DNA from: Pleurotus ostreatus/Saccharomyces cerevisiae fusant
Lineage: Eukaryota > Opisthokonta
Direction of reading: 5' to 3'
DNA length: 64,000 nucleotides
Assembly (NCBI GenBank): GCA_024196135.1
Contig: JAMQCK010000016.1
Coordinates: forward strand, 1-64,000
The notes beneath the pieces are model-generated. The model saw nothing but the letters and a program-made list of their open reading frames with translations. It was not told the DNA's origin and searched no databases. This document shows, piece by piece, positions 22,206-34,085 of the stretch. Within the stretch, counting starts at the first letter, position 1. Each line of letters opens with the position of its first letter. Both the position numbers and the translations under genes were made by a program.

Positions 22206-24458
22206 ATGCAGTATGCTTGTTTCCCTTCCTCAAGTCTGCGGAAGCTGACAATGTTCCTGCAGTCACCACGCGCACTCAAACCTGGACCCAACATTCCCAA
22301 CTTCCGATGTGTACCCTATGCCTTCACCCTCAGGATATCTGTAAGCTTTCTTCCTTCCCCTTCGCATCTACAGCTGCTCACAAGCCTACAGCTCGTAAGT
22401 AGCCCATGCCATCATTACAATGAGTTGACTGACCGGAGGCCCGTCTTCTTCGGTCACTCACTCCCTGTAACCGGATAAACCCCGCTGACCTCCACACGAC
22501 CAGCCCTCCCGACCCATTCGCTCTCTCCCGCTCTATGCCCGCACCAGACACGCTCATGGTGCCCATGCCAATGGGCGAAGCTCGAGGAAGGCGGCATAGT
22601 TCCAGTCATGTGCACACCCACCATCATCACTCGAGCCACAGTCACCGGCGGCAGAGTCATAGCCAGACGCGGTACCAGACGCAGAGCACGACCGTTCAGA
22701 CGGTCGCGCCTGGCGTGGTGATTATCTCGCATCCGCCGGCTCCCAGGCCTGTCGCGCCGGGGTACATGACGAACTCGTCCTATGGGAGCTACCGCCCTGC
22801 GCAAGGAGGGCAGGTGGTCAGTATCCCTCAACCGGCCATACATCCGCAGTTTAGGTACTCGCGCTGCTGTGGGCGGAAGAAGGCGCTTTGCGTGAGTTGT
22901 CTGACGAGGATCCGGCGAGGGAGCAGACAAGTCTAATTCGGCGATAGATTGGCATCAACTACAAGGGGACACGCCACGAACTATACGGGTAAGCCGTTTT
23001 GTGGCAATTCCTCATGAGACACTGACCATCGTAAGATGTATCAACGACGCCAACGCCGTACGGAACTTCCTCATCAGTGAGTTTGAGCGCCCTCAGAAGA
23101 AGTTGCAATGCTGAAGGCGACCTCAGAGTACGAGGGGTTCAGAGCGCGAGACATCGTTGTACTTACGGACGACAATCCGCACTCGCGTTCGCGACCTACG
23201 CGTCAGAACATGCTGGACGCGATGCGCTGGTTGGTACAAGACGCGCAACCCGATGATTCCTTGTTCTTCCATTGTACGTCCTTTCTGAGGCCGTCATCCC
23301 CGTCACTGACTTCATCCAGACTCCGGCCATGGTACGCGCCTTCCTTCGTGGGCGTTGAACTCGTCTGAACTGAGTTAGGTGGTCAGACGAAGGACAAGGA
23401 CGGCGACGAGGTCGACGGGTGGGATGAAGGTGTGCAAGTTCCCCACCGACCTTGAGCGTTTGGCTGATTCCGACAGTGATCTATCCTCTCGACTACGAGA
23501 CCCAAGGGCATATTGTTGACGATGTAAGGCTCATTATTCGCTACTTTCGCTCATGCTCATGCTCGAGTTGCAGCAAATGCATGCGATCATGGTGAAACCC
23601 CTTCCGGCTGGGTGCAGGCTTACGGTAAGCTTCATACGAGGGTTGTAGGCGCGATAATCTGACGCATTTTCAGGCTATCTTCGACGTACGTCCTGTGCGA
23701 ATATTCCATATCTTCGCTCCTGCTGATTTTCTTGCAGAGCTGTCATTCGGGGACTGCGCTTGGTAGGTCCCGGTTTCGATAACCTAGCTAAGATTACTGA
23801 CGCTCCCGGCCCAGATCTTCCCTACATCGTGAGCATGAGACTCGTCGTATATCAGCACTTTCTAACGTAGTTCTGTGCGCAGTACTCCTCTAGTGGAAGA
23901 TTGAAAGGCAGTCACGTCAGCAACCGAGCGCGGAAGAGGAAGGCTACTCCGGCGGACGTTGTAAGTTCAATCATGAGCACCGCATCCCCTGCCGACTAAT
24001 ACGGCGCGTAGATCTCCTGGTCGGGCTGTGAGGATAGGCAGACCTCCGCCGATACGTTCTCGGGAGGCGTCGCGGTTGGGGCGATGAGTCATGTGAGAGA
24101 GCCTTTTTTTTACCGTGCGAACACGCGCTGACAGCGGATCCAGGCTTTCATTAGCTCTCTGAGTACGCACCCACGCTCGTGCTTCTCCCGTTTATTGAGA
24201 TGCTGACACGGAACGCAGAGGCCAATAAGAACCAGAGTTATCAGGAGCTGCTGACTTCCGTGCGGTGCGCATTGCATCCATCCCGTCTTTGAGTCCGTCG
24301 CTCACGCTCAAGTTCCAGCCGCATTCTGCACCCCAAGTATAGCCAGAAGCCGCAGCTGGGTAGTTCGCACCCTATCGTAAGTCCGAGCCCTCTTCGTTCG
24401 TACTCGGCGCTGACACGTCGGGTTATGGCAGGACACGAACTTGAAGTTCATCATCTAA
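22206..24458 (+). CDS. Type I metacaspase, copy 1 (peptidase family C14)
   Basis: Ca2+-dependent Arg/Lys-specific cysteine protease of the caspase fold. The core from 22535 has 17 exons and 368 aa with an intact frame. Catalytic His lies in HYSGHGGQ and catalytic Cys in AIFDSCHSGTAL; GINYKG and SWSGCEDRQTSADTF are further p20/p10 landmarks. The His motif sits on a 12-nt exon (23320-23331); AIFD is on another (23674-23685), followed by a 25-nt exon with the Cys and a 14-nt exon. I extend the gene upstream to ATG 22206 through exons 22206-22210 and 22263-22340, giving a His/Pro/Ser-rich prodomain start. Splicing between 22341 and 22503 is unresolved; protein length is 406-413 aa. The prodomain also contains HVHTHHHHSSHSH. 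Confidence 0.85.
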
Positions 24459-25428
24459 TCTATACCGCTCTCGTATTAATGAGTTATTGTACCGCCTCGG
24501 ACATCTGCTTACGACCTTAATGACTTCTATTCGCTCGTTATTTATCTATCTGATGTAGCACATATTTATGAAGACTCCGTATGCTTGTAGCGCACTGCCT
24601 GTGTATTGTCCTACTCTACGCCTATCTATTGCAGATGTATCTTGATTGGTTGAGGAAATCGATGCGATGTGAATGGGCACGGATCTCGGGTGTCGCATTG
24701 GCTCGCTCAATAGTGCTATGCGGATGGCGGTGATTGGTAGAGGGACTGGAATTAGTGGTCGAGCTTCGAGAATTGAACCTTGTCACGGTTGACCTCGGCG
24801 TGACCCGCGTTGATGTCGAGATCCCACGCCGCACGCGGTGGTTGTCCTCAACCTTGTTTGTTCCCCAGCTACTCCCGCGCCCTGAAGGCCCCAATCAACC
24901 GCACAATATAGCCAGCAAGTGCGCAGTACACGCATTTCATCGCGGAATCCCGCCACCAGGGGCTTGCGACTGATGAGTACGGTTCAACTTCATGCCCTCC
25001 TTGCCTCAATCTATAGGGCAGAAGACCGTCGGTGCACTCCCAGAAGCGATGTACTAGGGTCTTAGGCGTCCTCAAATGATACTTGTGTTCCATCCGCCTC
25101 ATGGCGAAGGCGTGTACAGAGCCCACTTTGAGTATGCCGCGTAGACGCGAGTCAGACCAAGGGCTCGGCGCCGCCGTATCTTCGTATCACGGGCGCTGCA
25201 GTTCTACCATTCGCTTCGTTCGAACTGCCGATTGAAGCAGCTTTGGCTCAGAAAGGCTCGGCGGATGATGGCCGATCCTAGGATCCTCGCGATTGAAATG
25301 CGCTCGCCGTCCCTCATATGAAGCCCTGCGACGAACCCCTGCTCTTCTAACTGACCACCGCCAGCGGCCACTCGCTCCGGCCACTCGCTTCCATCGCCCT
25401 TGACTTGACACTCAACCGCTCGCACATA
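24459..25428. other. Intergenic between the two metacaspases
   Basis: Nearly 1 kb without a supported gene, RNA or repeat. Confidence 0.45.
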
Positions 25429-27340
25429 ATGTCCTCGTCGCCCAGCGGTCCTTTCCTGGACGCCGTGGACTCGGACTCTGATTCAGACATCGAGCAGTAC
25501 TCTATCTCGTTATCCTCGGCGTCTCTACCGCTGGATCCCACCGTGCGCGGTCACGCCCGTACGTCTAGCACGGAGGTCATCTACAACAGCTTGGTGTCGG
25601 TGCCACTGGTATTTATGCATGCGATGAGGAGCGCAAAATTCGAGTATTCGCGGTGCACGGGCAACAGAAAGGCCGTCTGCGTATGTGAAGCACCACCTTC
25701 ATCGACCCTAGGCTGAATGTTCACAGATCGGCATCAACTACAGTGGCTTCAAAACGGGCTACGGTGTCTTGAAAGGGTACGATCATCCACCGAGGTTCTT
25801 CTTCTGCATCTTCATGTCTTTCCAGCTGTATCAACGATGCTTTACGCATGCGCGACTACCTTCTCGGTATGCACTTGACTCTGTAATGGCGAACGCCACT
25901 GAATGGCATCCTCTCGCAGATCACGAGAAGTTCAGTGCAGATAACATTCGCCTCCTCGTCGACGAGGCAACGTCAAGCCCTTACCTCATGCCTACAAGGC
26001 AGAACATCCTGGAAGCAATACGTTGGCTCGTCGAAGGCGCTCAAGAGAATGATACCTTGGTCTTCCATTGTAAGTATCATCCTCTCATGATGCCCGTGCA
26101 TGCTCACAAAACTCCTGATCCAGACGCTGGTCATGGTATTTATCATAATGCCTGACGCTATCACTGAAGAGCATACTGAGTCCATGTATTGCAGCCGATC
26201 AGGTTGATGACACCGACAAAGACGAGATCGACGGGAAAGACGAGGGTCAGTGAGATATTCACGGGAGGGGGCTTCACTTAACCTGAAGCAGCGCTGGTGC
26301 CTTCTGACTACTCCGACAAAAAGGACTACATCACGGACGACGTAAGCTCGATGTCCTGAGCAGGGATGTCGTCTGATTTCTCCATTTCGCGGGACAGGTC
26401 ATCTACAAGGAGTTGGTTCTCTCTCTGCCAGTAGGATGCCGACTAACGGTGCGTGTCATCCCCGCGAAATATTCATTTAAGCTGAACTTCGACATTGAGG
26501 CCATCATGGACGTGCGTGCTCCCCATTGAGTAAAACCAACCTCGAGATGTTGACACGCTACCAGTGCTGCACGTCGGGCACTATCCTCGGTATATTCACC
26601 TTACGCAGGCAGCCTGGAACGATCACTCATGCATTCCCAGATCCACCCTTCGTCGTAGGCTTCTACGCCCCACTCGATACTTGTGTCAGGGCTCACCTTT
26701 GATTGCCACAGTACCGATCTGCGAGCCGCCTGACAAAGAAATACAAGGGAGGCGCAGTGGCGCATCGGCCGCGCACCATGACTAAGCGACTTCCAACGCA
26801 GATCTGTCCTGACGTCGTAAGCAAGGCATAGTGCTATGCATGTACTTTTGGAGCTGAGATTCTGCCCTAGGCCGTTTGGGCCAGCTGCAAGGACAGCGAC
26901 TCGGCCTTCGACAAGGATACACTGACGAATGTGAGTGTCTGGCACTTTTATTGATACAGAAGCAGACTAAGGTGCACTTCAAGGCTTTTGTTGATTCGAT
27001 GGGTCAGTAACAATACTTCAAGCCGTGCTGATCAACTGACCTTCTCCAGCCAGTGCGAAGATGGACAATAGACCGTCCTACGAGGCGATGCTTCAATCTC
27101 TGAGGTCAGCCGCTGGCGGGGCAGTATGATGATATTTAGCTCATCGTCTGGGGCTCTCCAGGAACAAGGTGCGCCGCAAAATTCCACACACGGGCAAGAA
27201 GCCAAAGCCGCAATTTGGTACTTACCGTCCCTATTCTTCGGAGGTGCGTGAAGATGTGATGTTCAGGTCTCGCACGCTTATTGATGCGCTGGCGGCAGGA
27301 CATGGCGCGCACGTTCTTCATAACTTCGCATGACGTATAG
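25429..27340 (+). CDS. Type I metacaspase-like paralog, copy 2, altered active-site surroundings
   Basis: Seventeen exons joined by hand give 360 aa. The core exon lengths closely parallel copy 1 (41, about 150, 12, 51, about 50, 51, 12, 25, 14 nt), proving tandem duplication. Catalytic His is retained in HYAGH and catalytic Cys in the Asp-Cys-Cys-Thr-Ser-Gly motif, but the residues after His are Ala-Asp instead of Gly-Gly, and the usual DSCHSG is DCCTSG. The prodomain is different: acidic and Ser-rich (DAVDSDSDSDIEQYSISLSS) instead of His-rich. The p10 region keeps only a loose match (AVWASCKDSDSAFD). Probably folded as a caspase-like protein; activity, specificity or Ca2+ dependence may have shifted. 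Ends at the TAG at 27338-27340. Confidence 0.8.
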
Positions 27341-28215
27341 ACGAACAGAACTTCAGTCACCCTTTGCCTATGAGCCGTATTTATGTCCCCCCACCGCCTC
27401 CCGCGTGTTATGTCTGATAGCGTGCCAAAATCCCTAATAAAGATCGAACTTGGAACTTCAACATAGATCACGTGTCTTCTGGGAGTCTACGGAGTTCTCC
27501 GGAAACTGCACCCGTGCCGCCTTCAATCCGCACAGCAGGTGTCGCTGGACGGCACAGGCTCCACGACATCGGCGGACATTTTATAGAAACGAAGAAAGGT
27601 CGACGATTCGATTCTGTTGTAGACCATCTACACAGCTCTCAAGCGCTTTCATTTTCGATAGGGGGCTCACTGTGTCCACCTCATTACGGTAAGTCATTGA
27701 CAGTTACCTCAGAGGTGGATTGCTTCAAGATACGCTCGCCAAGGTCCTTGCGCGAACCCGGTGACCAACGGGCCTTTTCAGACTCTTGATAACGCTTTCC
27801 CACTTCTCTGAATAAAGGCTTACCTACTGACCTGTATCCAGCCCATTCAGCGGGACTTGGCCTGCAGGCAGGTGGTCGGATACGTCTCTCGTCGCCCGCC
27901 TTTCCATCTCCTTGTGACTGATACCCGCAGTATTCCTCGTCACTCAGAATGCACACGCCCGTCAGTTGACGCCGGCCTGTACAAACTTACACACCTACCC
28001 CAACGCTTCTACGGCGCCGGGCACATCGTGACGAAGGCAAGTCGCACATTCCTTCTCTTGAGAGCGTCAGATGATGACTGCTTAGCACACTGCAGCATGC
28101 TCATTCGCTCGCCGCTTTCCACTCGCATATCTGGTATAGCCACGGCGGCGATATATAATGGGGATTCCTTGTCGTTGGCCCTTCAGTGACCGTCCAACCC
28201 AAGTCAGCAATCGCT
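27341..28215. other. Promoter region of the alcohol oxidase
   Basis: About 875 bp with only short non-conserved ORFs. It probably holds the regulatory region of the downstream oxidase. I found no other gene. Confidence 0.45.
28152..28158 (+). promoter_or_regulatory. TATA box of alcohol oxidase gene
   Basis: TATATAA lies 58 bp upstream of the ATG at 28216, in the context gatatataatgggg. Position and sequence suit a core promoter of a highly expressed gene. Confidence 0.55.
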
Positions 28216-31200
28216 ATGGGCCACCCCGAGGAAGTCGACGTTATCGTTTGTGGTGGAGGTCCCGCTGGTAGGTCTACCTTGTCCTCCCGCTCGCCCAATA
28301 CGTCGCTCACGCATATCACCCAAGGCTGCGTCGTCGCCGGGCGGCTGGCCTACGCCGACCCCAATCTCAAGGTCATGCTCATTGAGGGCGGCGCGAACAA
28401 CCGCGATGACCCGTGGGTATACAGGTGAGGCGCTCGATTGGCTTTGCCGGTGTGCCCGTGCAGATAGCTGAGGTCCCCCTAGACCGGGAATCTACGTCAA
28501 GAACATGCAGCGCGACGGCGTCAACGACAAGGCCACATTCTACACAGACACCATGAAGTCATCCCACCTTCGTGGGAGGCGGAGCATCGTGCCATGCGCA
28601 AACATCCTCGGCGGCGGAAGCAGGCAAGTTCACCGTAGCATCTACTCGTGATCATGTCTGACGAAAACATCAGCATCAACTTCCAGATGTATACGAGGGT
28701 GAGTTTGGCCCCGCGACTCGAAATTCGCTGAACTGACACTCCCTAGGCGTCTGCGTCCGACTGGGGTCCGTCTGTCTCCTCACCGTACGTACAAGACACT
28801 GACGAGTTCCCAGACGACTTCAAGACAGAGGGTTGGTCGTACAAGGGTGAGCATAGACGCAACATTATTCCTTCAGGACAGGCTTACGCTCTTGTCAGAC
28901 CTTCAATCGCTCATGAAGAGGGTAAGGTTCACTTCGGTCGTCGCGTCCGCTCTCGCTAATGCGATTCCCCGTGTAGCTCGAGAACTATCAAAAGCCATGC
29001 AACAACGACTCGCACGGCTATGATGGCCCTATTGCTATCAGCAACGGCGGCAGCATCACCGCATTGGCGCAGGACTTCCTCCGTGCGGCCGACGCAGTAG
29101 GCATCCCTTACAGTGGTACGTTCATCACCTTCGAAGCCGTCATTGCTTCACTAATTTGCGCGCTCGCAGATGACATCCAAGGTCCTCGTTCGTTATGGCG
29201 TCGTGACCGTCGCTGAATGTCCTTGCAGACTGTCAGACCGCGCACGCCTCCGAGATCTGGGCGAAGTACATCAATCGTCATACCGGGAGACGCAGCGACG
29301 CTGCTACTGGTACGCCCCGGTCGAATGTCTTCTCATATTCATCCTGACCCACGCCAACCACGCAGCCTACGTCCACAGCGTCATGGACGAGCAGAACAAC
29401 CTGTTCCTGCGCACCAACGCCCGCGTTTCTCGCGTCCTCTTCGAAGGCAACAAGGCCGTTGGGGTGGCGTACGTCCCAGCTCGGAACCGCACACATCAAG
29501 GCAAGGTTCAGGAGACCATCGTCAAGGCCCGGCGCTACGTCGTCCTGAGCAGTGGTACTCTCGGCACGCCGCAGATCTTGGAGCGCTCGGGCATTGGTTC
29601 GGCGAGTCGGCTGAGGAAGCTCGACTTGAAGGTCGTATCTGACCTTCCGGGTGTGGGGTGAGTGCGATTCGCCGTCGATGCGCGTAGGAAGCTGATCGGC
29701 TTCGATAGAGAGCAATATCAGGATCATTATACGACGCTTACCTGTGCGTACGGCCTTTGGCGATCTGTATTTTACTCAACTCACACTTCAGTGTACCGCG
29801 TCTCGAACGAGAGCTTCACGCTGGACGACTTCCTGCGCGGAGACAAGGAGGCGCAGAAGGAGGTAACTCTCCTCTCATTTTATATAACCGTGGGCGCTCA
29901 CGCAGTCCTAGCTTTTCACCGAATGGGAGACGAGCCCCGAGAAAGCGCGCCTCTCCTCAAACGCGATCGACGCCGGATTCAAGATTCGGCCCACCGAAGA
30001 GGAGTTGAAGACGATGGGCCCCGAGTTCAACGAGCTCTGGGACAAGTATTTCAAGGACAAGCCCGACAAGCCGGTCATGTACGACGTCCCTTCACATTCT
30101 CGGTGGGGCGTGCTGATCGCGTTGCGCAGGTTCGGCTCGATTGTCTCTGGCGCCTATGCAGACCATAGCTTGCTGCCGCCTGGCAAGTACATCACTATGT
30201 AGGTCCTTACCCAGCCTCGCTGTCGACGTGCACTCATCCGTATCACAGGTTCCAGTACCTGGTAAGGCGGCCAGTGATTTAGTCGCGCTTCAATCACTCA
30301 TCCGCCTCCAGGAATATCCCGCTAGCCGTGGAAGGGTAAGCCCCGCCGGACCTTCTTCCTTCTACGACTTCAGCTCAACGCTCTCGTGCAGATCCACATC
30401 AACTCGCAGAACCCGTACAAGGAGCCCGGCTTCGACTCCGGCTTCATGAACAACAAGGCCGACTTCGCGCCCATCCGCTGGAGCTACAAGAAGACGCGCG
30501 AGATCGCTCGGCGCATGGACGGTGAGCTATTACTGCTCCATTCCCTCAACCGTTCGTTTCCTCAACGAACTTCGCAACTAGCCTTCCGCGGCGAGCTCAC
30601 CTCCCACCACCCGCACTTCCACCCCGACTCCCCCGCCGCCTGCAAGGACATCGACATTGGGACCGCGAAGCAGCTCCTGCCCAACGGTTTCACCGTCGGC
30701 ATTCACATGGGCACCTGGCACAAGCCGGGCGACGCATACGATGCGTCGAAGGTGCACGAGGATATCGAGTATAGCGAGGACGACGATAAGGCGATCGACG
30801 ACTGGGTTGCGGACCATGTTGAGACGACGTGGCATAGTTTGGGGACTTGTGGTACGTGGCTTGGGGATAATTTGAGGAGGAGGGAGGCTGACGTTCTCGC
30901 AGCGATGAAGCCTCGCGAAGAGGGCGGTGTTGTCGACGGGCGCCTGAACGTTTATGGTATGGCCTTCATACAGTCATAGGGCGTTGTTGCTGACCTTCGA
31001 ACGCAGGCACGCAAGGCCTCAAATGCGTCGACCTGAGCATCTGCCCGGTATGTATCTACGCGGAAATCCACCTTCCCCTTCTGATGTCGCGCCAGGATAA
31101 CCTGGGGACCAATACCTACTCGTCCGCGCTTCTCGTTGGGTAAGTAACCGTTGAGCCCCAGTATGTATCGCTGACCCGTCTCTTTAGCGAGAAAGGCGCG

Positions 31201-31370
31201 GACCTCTTGGCTGAGGAGCTGGGTACGCTCTCGAAACACTTGCGCCGCGTCCCCCACCTCACTCACTATTTCGATCTGCAGGCCTCAAGATCAGACTCCC
31301 TCACGCGCCAGTCCCGCATGCTCCTGTTCCCGCCGGTCGGCCTTGTACGCAAGGTGTGCGCATGCGCTGA
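28216..31370 (+). CDS. AOX1: Alcohol (methanol) oxidase, GMC oxidoreductase family
   Basis: FAD-dependent oxidase converting methanol or other short primary alcohols to aldehyde and H2O2. Twenty-four exons joined by hand give 652 aa, the usual length for basidiomycete alcohol oxidases. Motifs: dinucleotide-binding VIVCGGGPAGCVVAGRLA at the N-terminus, the GMC signatures around ANILGGGSSINFQMYTRAS and SSGTLGTPQILERSG, and the C-terminal catalytic region WHSLGTCAMKPREEGGVVD followed by SICPDNLGTNTYSSALL. The C-terminal tail repeats HAPVP and ends GVRMR; it is not a peroxisomal SKL-type signal, and brown-rot AOX enzymes of this kind can be extracellular. The intron at 28624-28673 is GC-AG. The H2O2 could serve lignin or cellulose attack, with methanol released by lignin demethoxylation; that role is inference. 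Confidence 0.93.
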
Positions 31371-31811
31371 GCGACAGAGTCTGGTAGACCCTGAAGCGGA
31401 TGTTGTATAACGGAATTGTTCACGCCGGGAAGGAATTGGGAAAGACAAATGTATCAGTAGTGTACTATAGCTGTATTTATACTTACTATGCGTCAACGAA
31501 ATGGTAGTCGGATGCACACGTTTGCTAGTAGCACGGCAGCTTGAGCCTGAGGCAGGACCATGAGATGGATCGCGGTGGGCGTTGAGGGGTACCATTGTGT
31601 CTAGCAATAGAAGGTCTTGTCGTTGGACTCAGCCTTTAGACGCTGTTCGAACGGACAGATGCACCCCTCGAGCAAGTTCAGAGCCGACAGTCATTCCATT
31701 AAAGTATTACCCGACCGTAATCGTAGACAGTGTAACGAGAGCTAACGTGCGTATTAATAAGATAGTTTCCGATATCAAGTCATCAAAGCAAACCGTTCAG
31801 AAGATCCAAGC
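31371..31811. other. Convergent 3' interval between AOX and the CBM13 gene
   Basis: 441 bp between two convergent stop codons; presumably holds both 3' UTRs. No gene seen. Confidence 0.45.
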
Positions 31812-33291
31812 TCACGCCTTCACGAACTCAAGCGCGCGGCGGCGGCGCGCAGGGCTGACCGAGACGGTCGGCAGCGCCTGGCAGTTGCTCGACGACGGCA
31901 CGTCGTGCGGCTCCGGGGTCGGGGAGACGCCCTGGTGCCATGTCGAGGTACCGTAGACGCCCATGGGCTCCGTGTCGTCGCCCTCGCAGTCCTCGAAGAC
32001 GCCCTCGTCGTAGTTGGCGGGCATGTTCCAGTAGCAGCCCATCTCGTCGTAGATGTGCTGGCAGTTCTCGGCGGCGTTGGGCCCGACGCAGGCGCGGAAG
32101 CAGAACTCGTTCTCGGAGATGAAGGAGGTCCACTCGTGGTACTGCATCGCGTCGCCGAAGGAGTTGCCGAAGACGAGGCCGCCGACTAAAGGTGGGTCAG
32201 TACGGTGAGCGAGGGATAGCATAAATGACGCTTACTAGGGTTGCCCTTGGCGTCCGCGCCGTGCGGGTCGAGCTCGCCTCCATAGTCGCCGGCCGGGACG
32301 TTGATCTTGGTGAAGTCACCCTTGCCCGTGATCTGGACGTAGTCCGGGGTCTTCACAAAGTGGACGCCCGAAAGGGTTCCGTCGGGAATAAGACGCGTCC
32401 CGCGACCGCTCTTCGTGCACCACGCGACCTCCTCGCGCTCGGTGTCACCGATGGTACCCACCTCAGGCGGGGCCCAGAGGCAAAAGTCGGAGGCAGAGCT
32501 GCGCAGAAGCAAGTCCGTCAATACAACAACCAGTCATGAGATGAAAGCAGAGTACGCACTTGATCCAGGCGGTCTGGCACATGGCACTGTCGCTGGAGTC
32601 CCCGCTGCAGTTGTTGATCCCATTCTGGCCCTCCTCCGAGGTTTGGGGGAGGTCGGAGGCGGAGTAGCCGGTGTTCCAGACCTGGTTCGCGTTGCCGCCG
32701 CCGCAGGAGTAGAGTGTGGGCTATGAAGGAATGGGCGTTGGTGACGAAACGCATATGAAGGAGATGCGGGCGTACGCGGTTGCCATCCTGGGTGCTGCCA
32801 CCTGTGAGGTCGATGCACTTGCCCTTGTCGGTCCACGAGATGGTGTGGTCCCACTACGGAGGTCGGTAAACGACGGAAGAGGACAAAAAGGGAGGGAGGT
32901 ACGCACGACGTTGTAGTAGAACTGCTGGTTCGCGCTGCCTTCGGAGCAGCTGTAGATTTGGAGCGCAGCGCCCTCGGCCTCGCTGCCATCCTTGACGTCA
33001 AGGCACTTGTCGCCAAAGACCTTCATAGAGCCGCCCTCAAACTTCCACTTCTGCGCGGCAGAGCCGGCGACGCAGGAGGAGACCGAGACGGCCGCGCCAT
33101 CGCTGTTGTTCTCCGCGGTCAAGCAGGCGGCAGAGCTCAGACCGGGCTCGACGAAGAGGTCGCCCTGGAAGCTATAGGCTCTGTCAGCATACGTTCAACA
33201 GCCATACCACGACCACGTACATCGGCGCCTGCGCGTTCACCGCAGCGATCGCAATGGCAAGAGTGACAGAGGACAACTTGATGTCGAACAT
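31812..33291 (-). CDS. Secreted protein with N-terminal ricin B-type lectin fold (CBM13) and a second cysteine-containing domain
   Basis: Exons 33221-33291, 32907-33180, 32776-32853, 32560-32720, 32236-32498 and 31812-32185 encode 406 aa. A signal peptide (MFDIKLSSVTLAIAIAAVNAQA) directs secretion. Residues about 30-165 form one beta-trefoil with QxW-like repeats (AAQKWKF, ANQQFYY, ANQVWNT) and CLDVKDGS / CIDLTGGS sugar-site segments. The following 230 residues form a distinct Cys-containing region (SDFCLWAPPEVGTIGD, FCFRACVGPNAAENCQHIYDEMGCYW), then a Ser/Pro-rich C-terminal tail. Similar proteins in polypores are usually annotated as CBM13 proteins without known enzyme activity. Expected role: carbohydrate binding at the cell surface or in the medium. 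I see nothing resembling the catalytic A chain of plant ricin. Confidence 0.8.
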
Positions 33292-34085
33292 AATGAGTGA
33301 CTAGGTAAAGAGCGGTGGGGACGTTGAGAGTTGAACGTGAGTGGGTGAGGTGGTTGGCCTGGGGGTAACCTGAGCGTTCCGGGGGAAACGCACGGAGGAC
33401 GACTGCCTGCACGCATGCGCGCTTTTATACGACATGACGGGCAGATTGATCGGGGTGGGGTCAGATTCGCCTTCGGCATCATTGATGGATTCTTTTTGGT
33501 CATTTCGAGCGCGCAGCCTGCCGCTCGGACTCTGCTGCCCGAAGTTTTTGCATGCAAAAGTCGTCCTTCCTGTCTTCGAGACAAAGACGTGAGCTTGAAG
33601 ACGTCCTCGGGTAGTATAATTGGGCGTTGCGACACTCGCGCTCGAGCTCGGGGAGGGCACGAGGACCACGCGAGCCGGAAGTAGATTGGACATCACCCGA
33701 AAGATCTCGCGGACGATCTCCCCTCCGGGCCACATACGTACCGCCACACATGCAGAAGACGTACGCGCAGCAGGCATACGACGTCGACAAGACCCTCACG
33801 AGGGCTCACCCTGAAGGGTCGCCGGTAGCTGAAAGAGCGGCAAAGGCGGCAGCTGATGATGGCGAGGACGTCAGACGACGGCGACTTGACGAGATGCAGG
33901 ACGTACAAAGTCGCTGCAAGGACTTAGCAGTCGTACCAAACGTTCAGCTTGTAAGCGCGATACATTCAATGGTGGTAAGATAGTGATACAAAGATATAGG
34001 CTACATCCTGATAGAAGGGTTCAGAGGAAGTTTACCCAAAATACGGGCCACTGCTCACCAGTCATGCGTATCTTGTGCGGTACTC
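33292..34085. other. Intergenic, one dubious short ORF
   Basis: About 800 bp between the CBM13 gene start and the OTU gene stop. A 78-codon ORF (33750-33983, plus) is rich in Ala/Arg/Asp and looks mildly protein-like, but it has no motif and no clear first exon, so I do not call it. Confidence 0.4.

Noticed and set aside
33627..33983. Plus-strand ORF with YVPPHMQKTYAQQAYDVDK and an Arg/Asp-rich tail
   Set aside because: Mildly protein-like, but no ATG before 33750, a stop just upstream at 33612, no convincing upstream exon and no motif.
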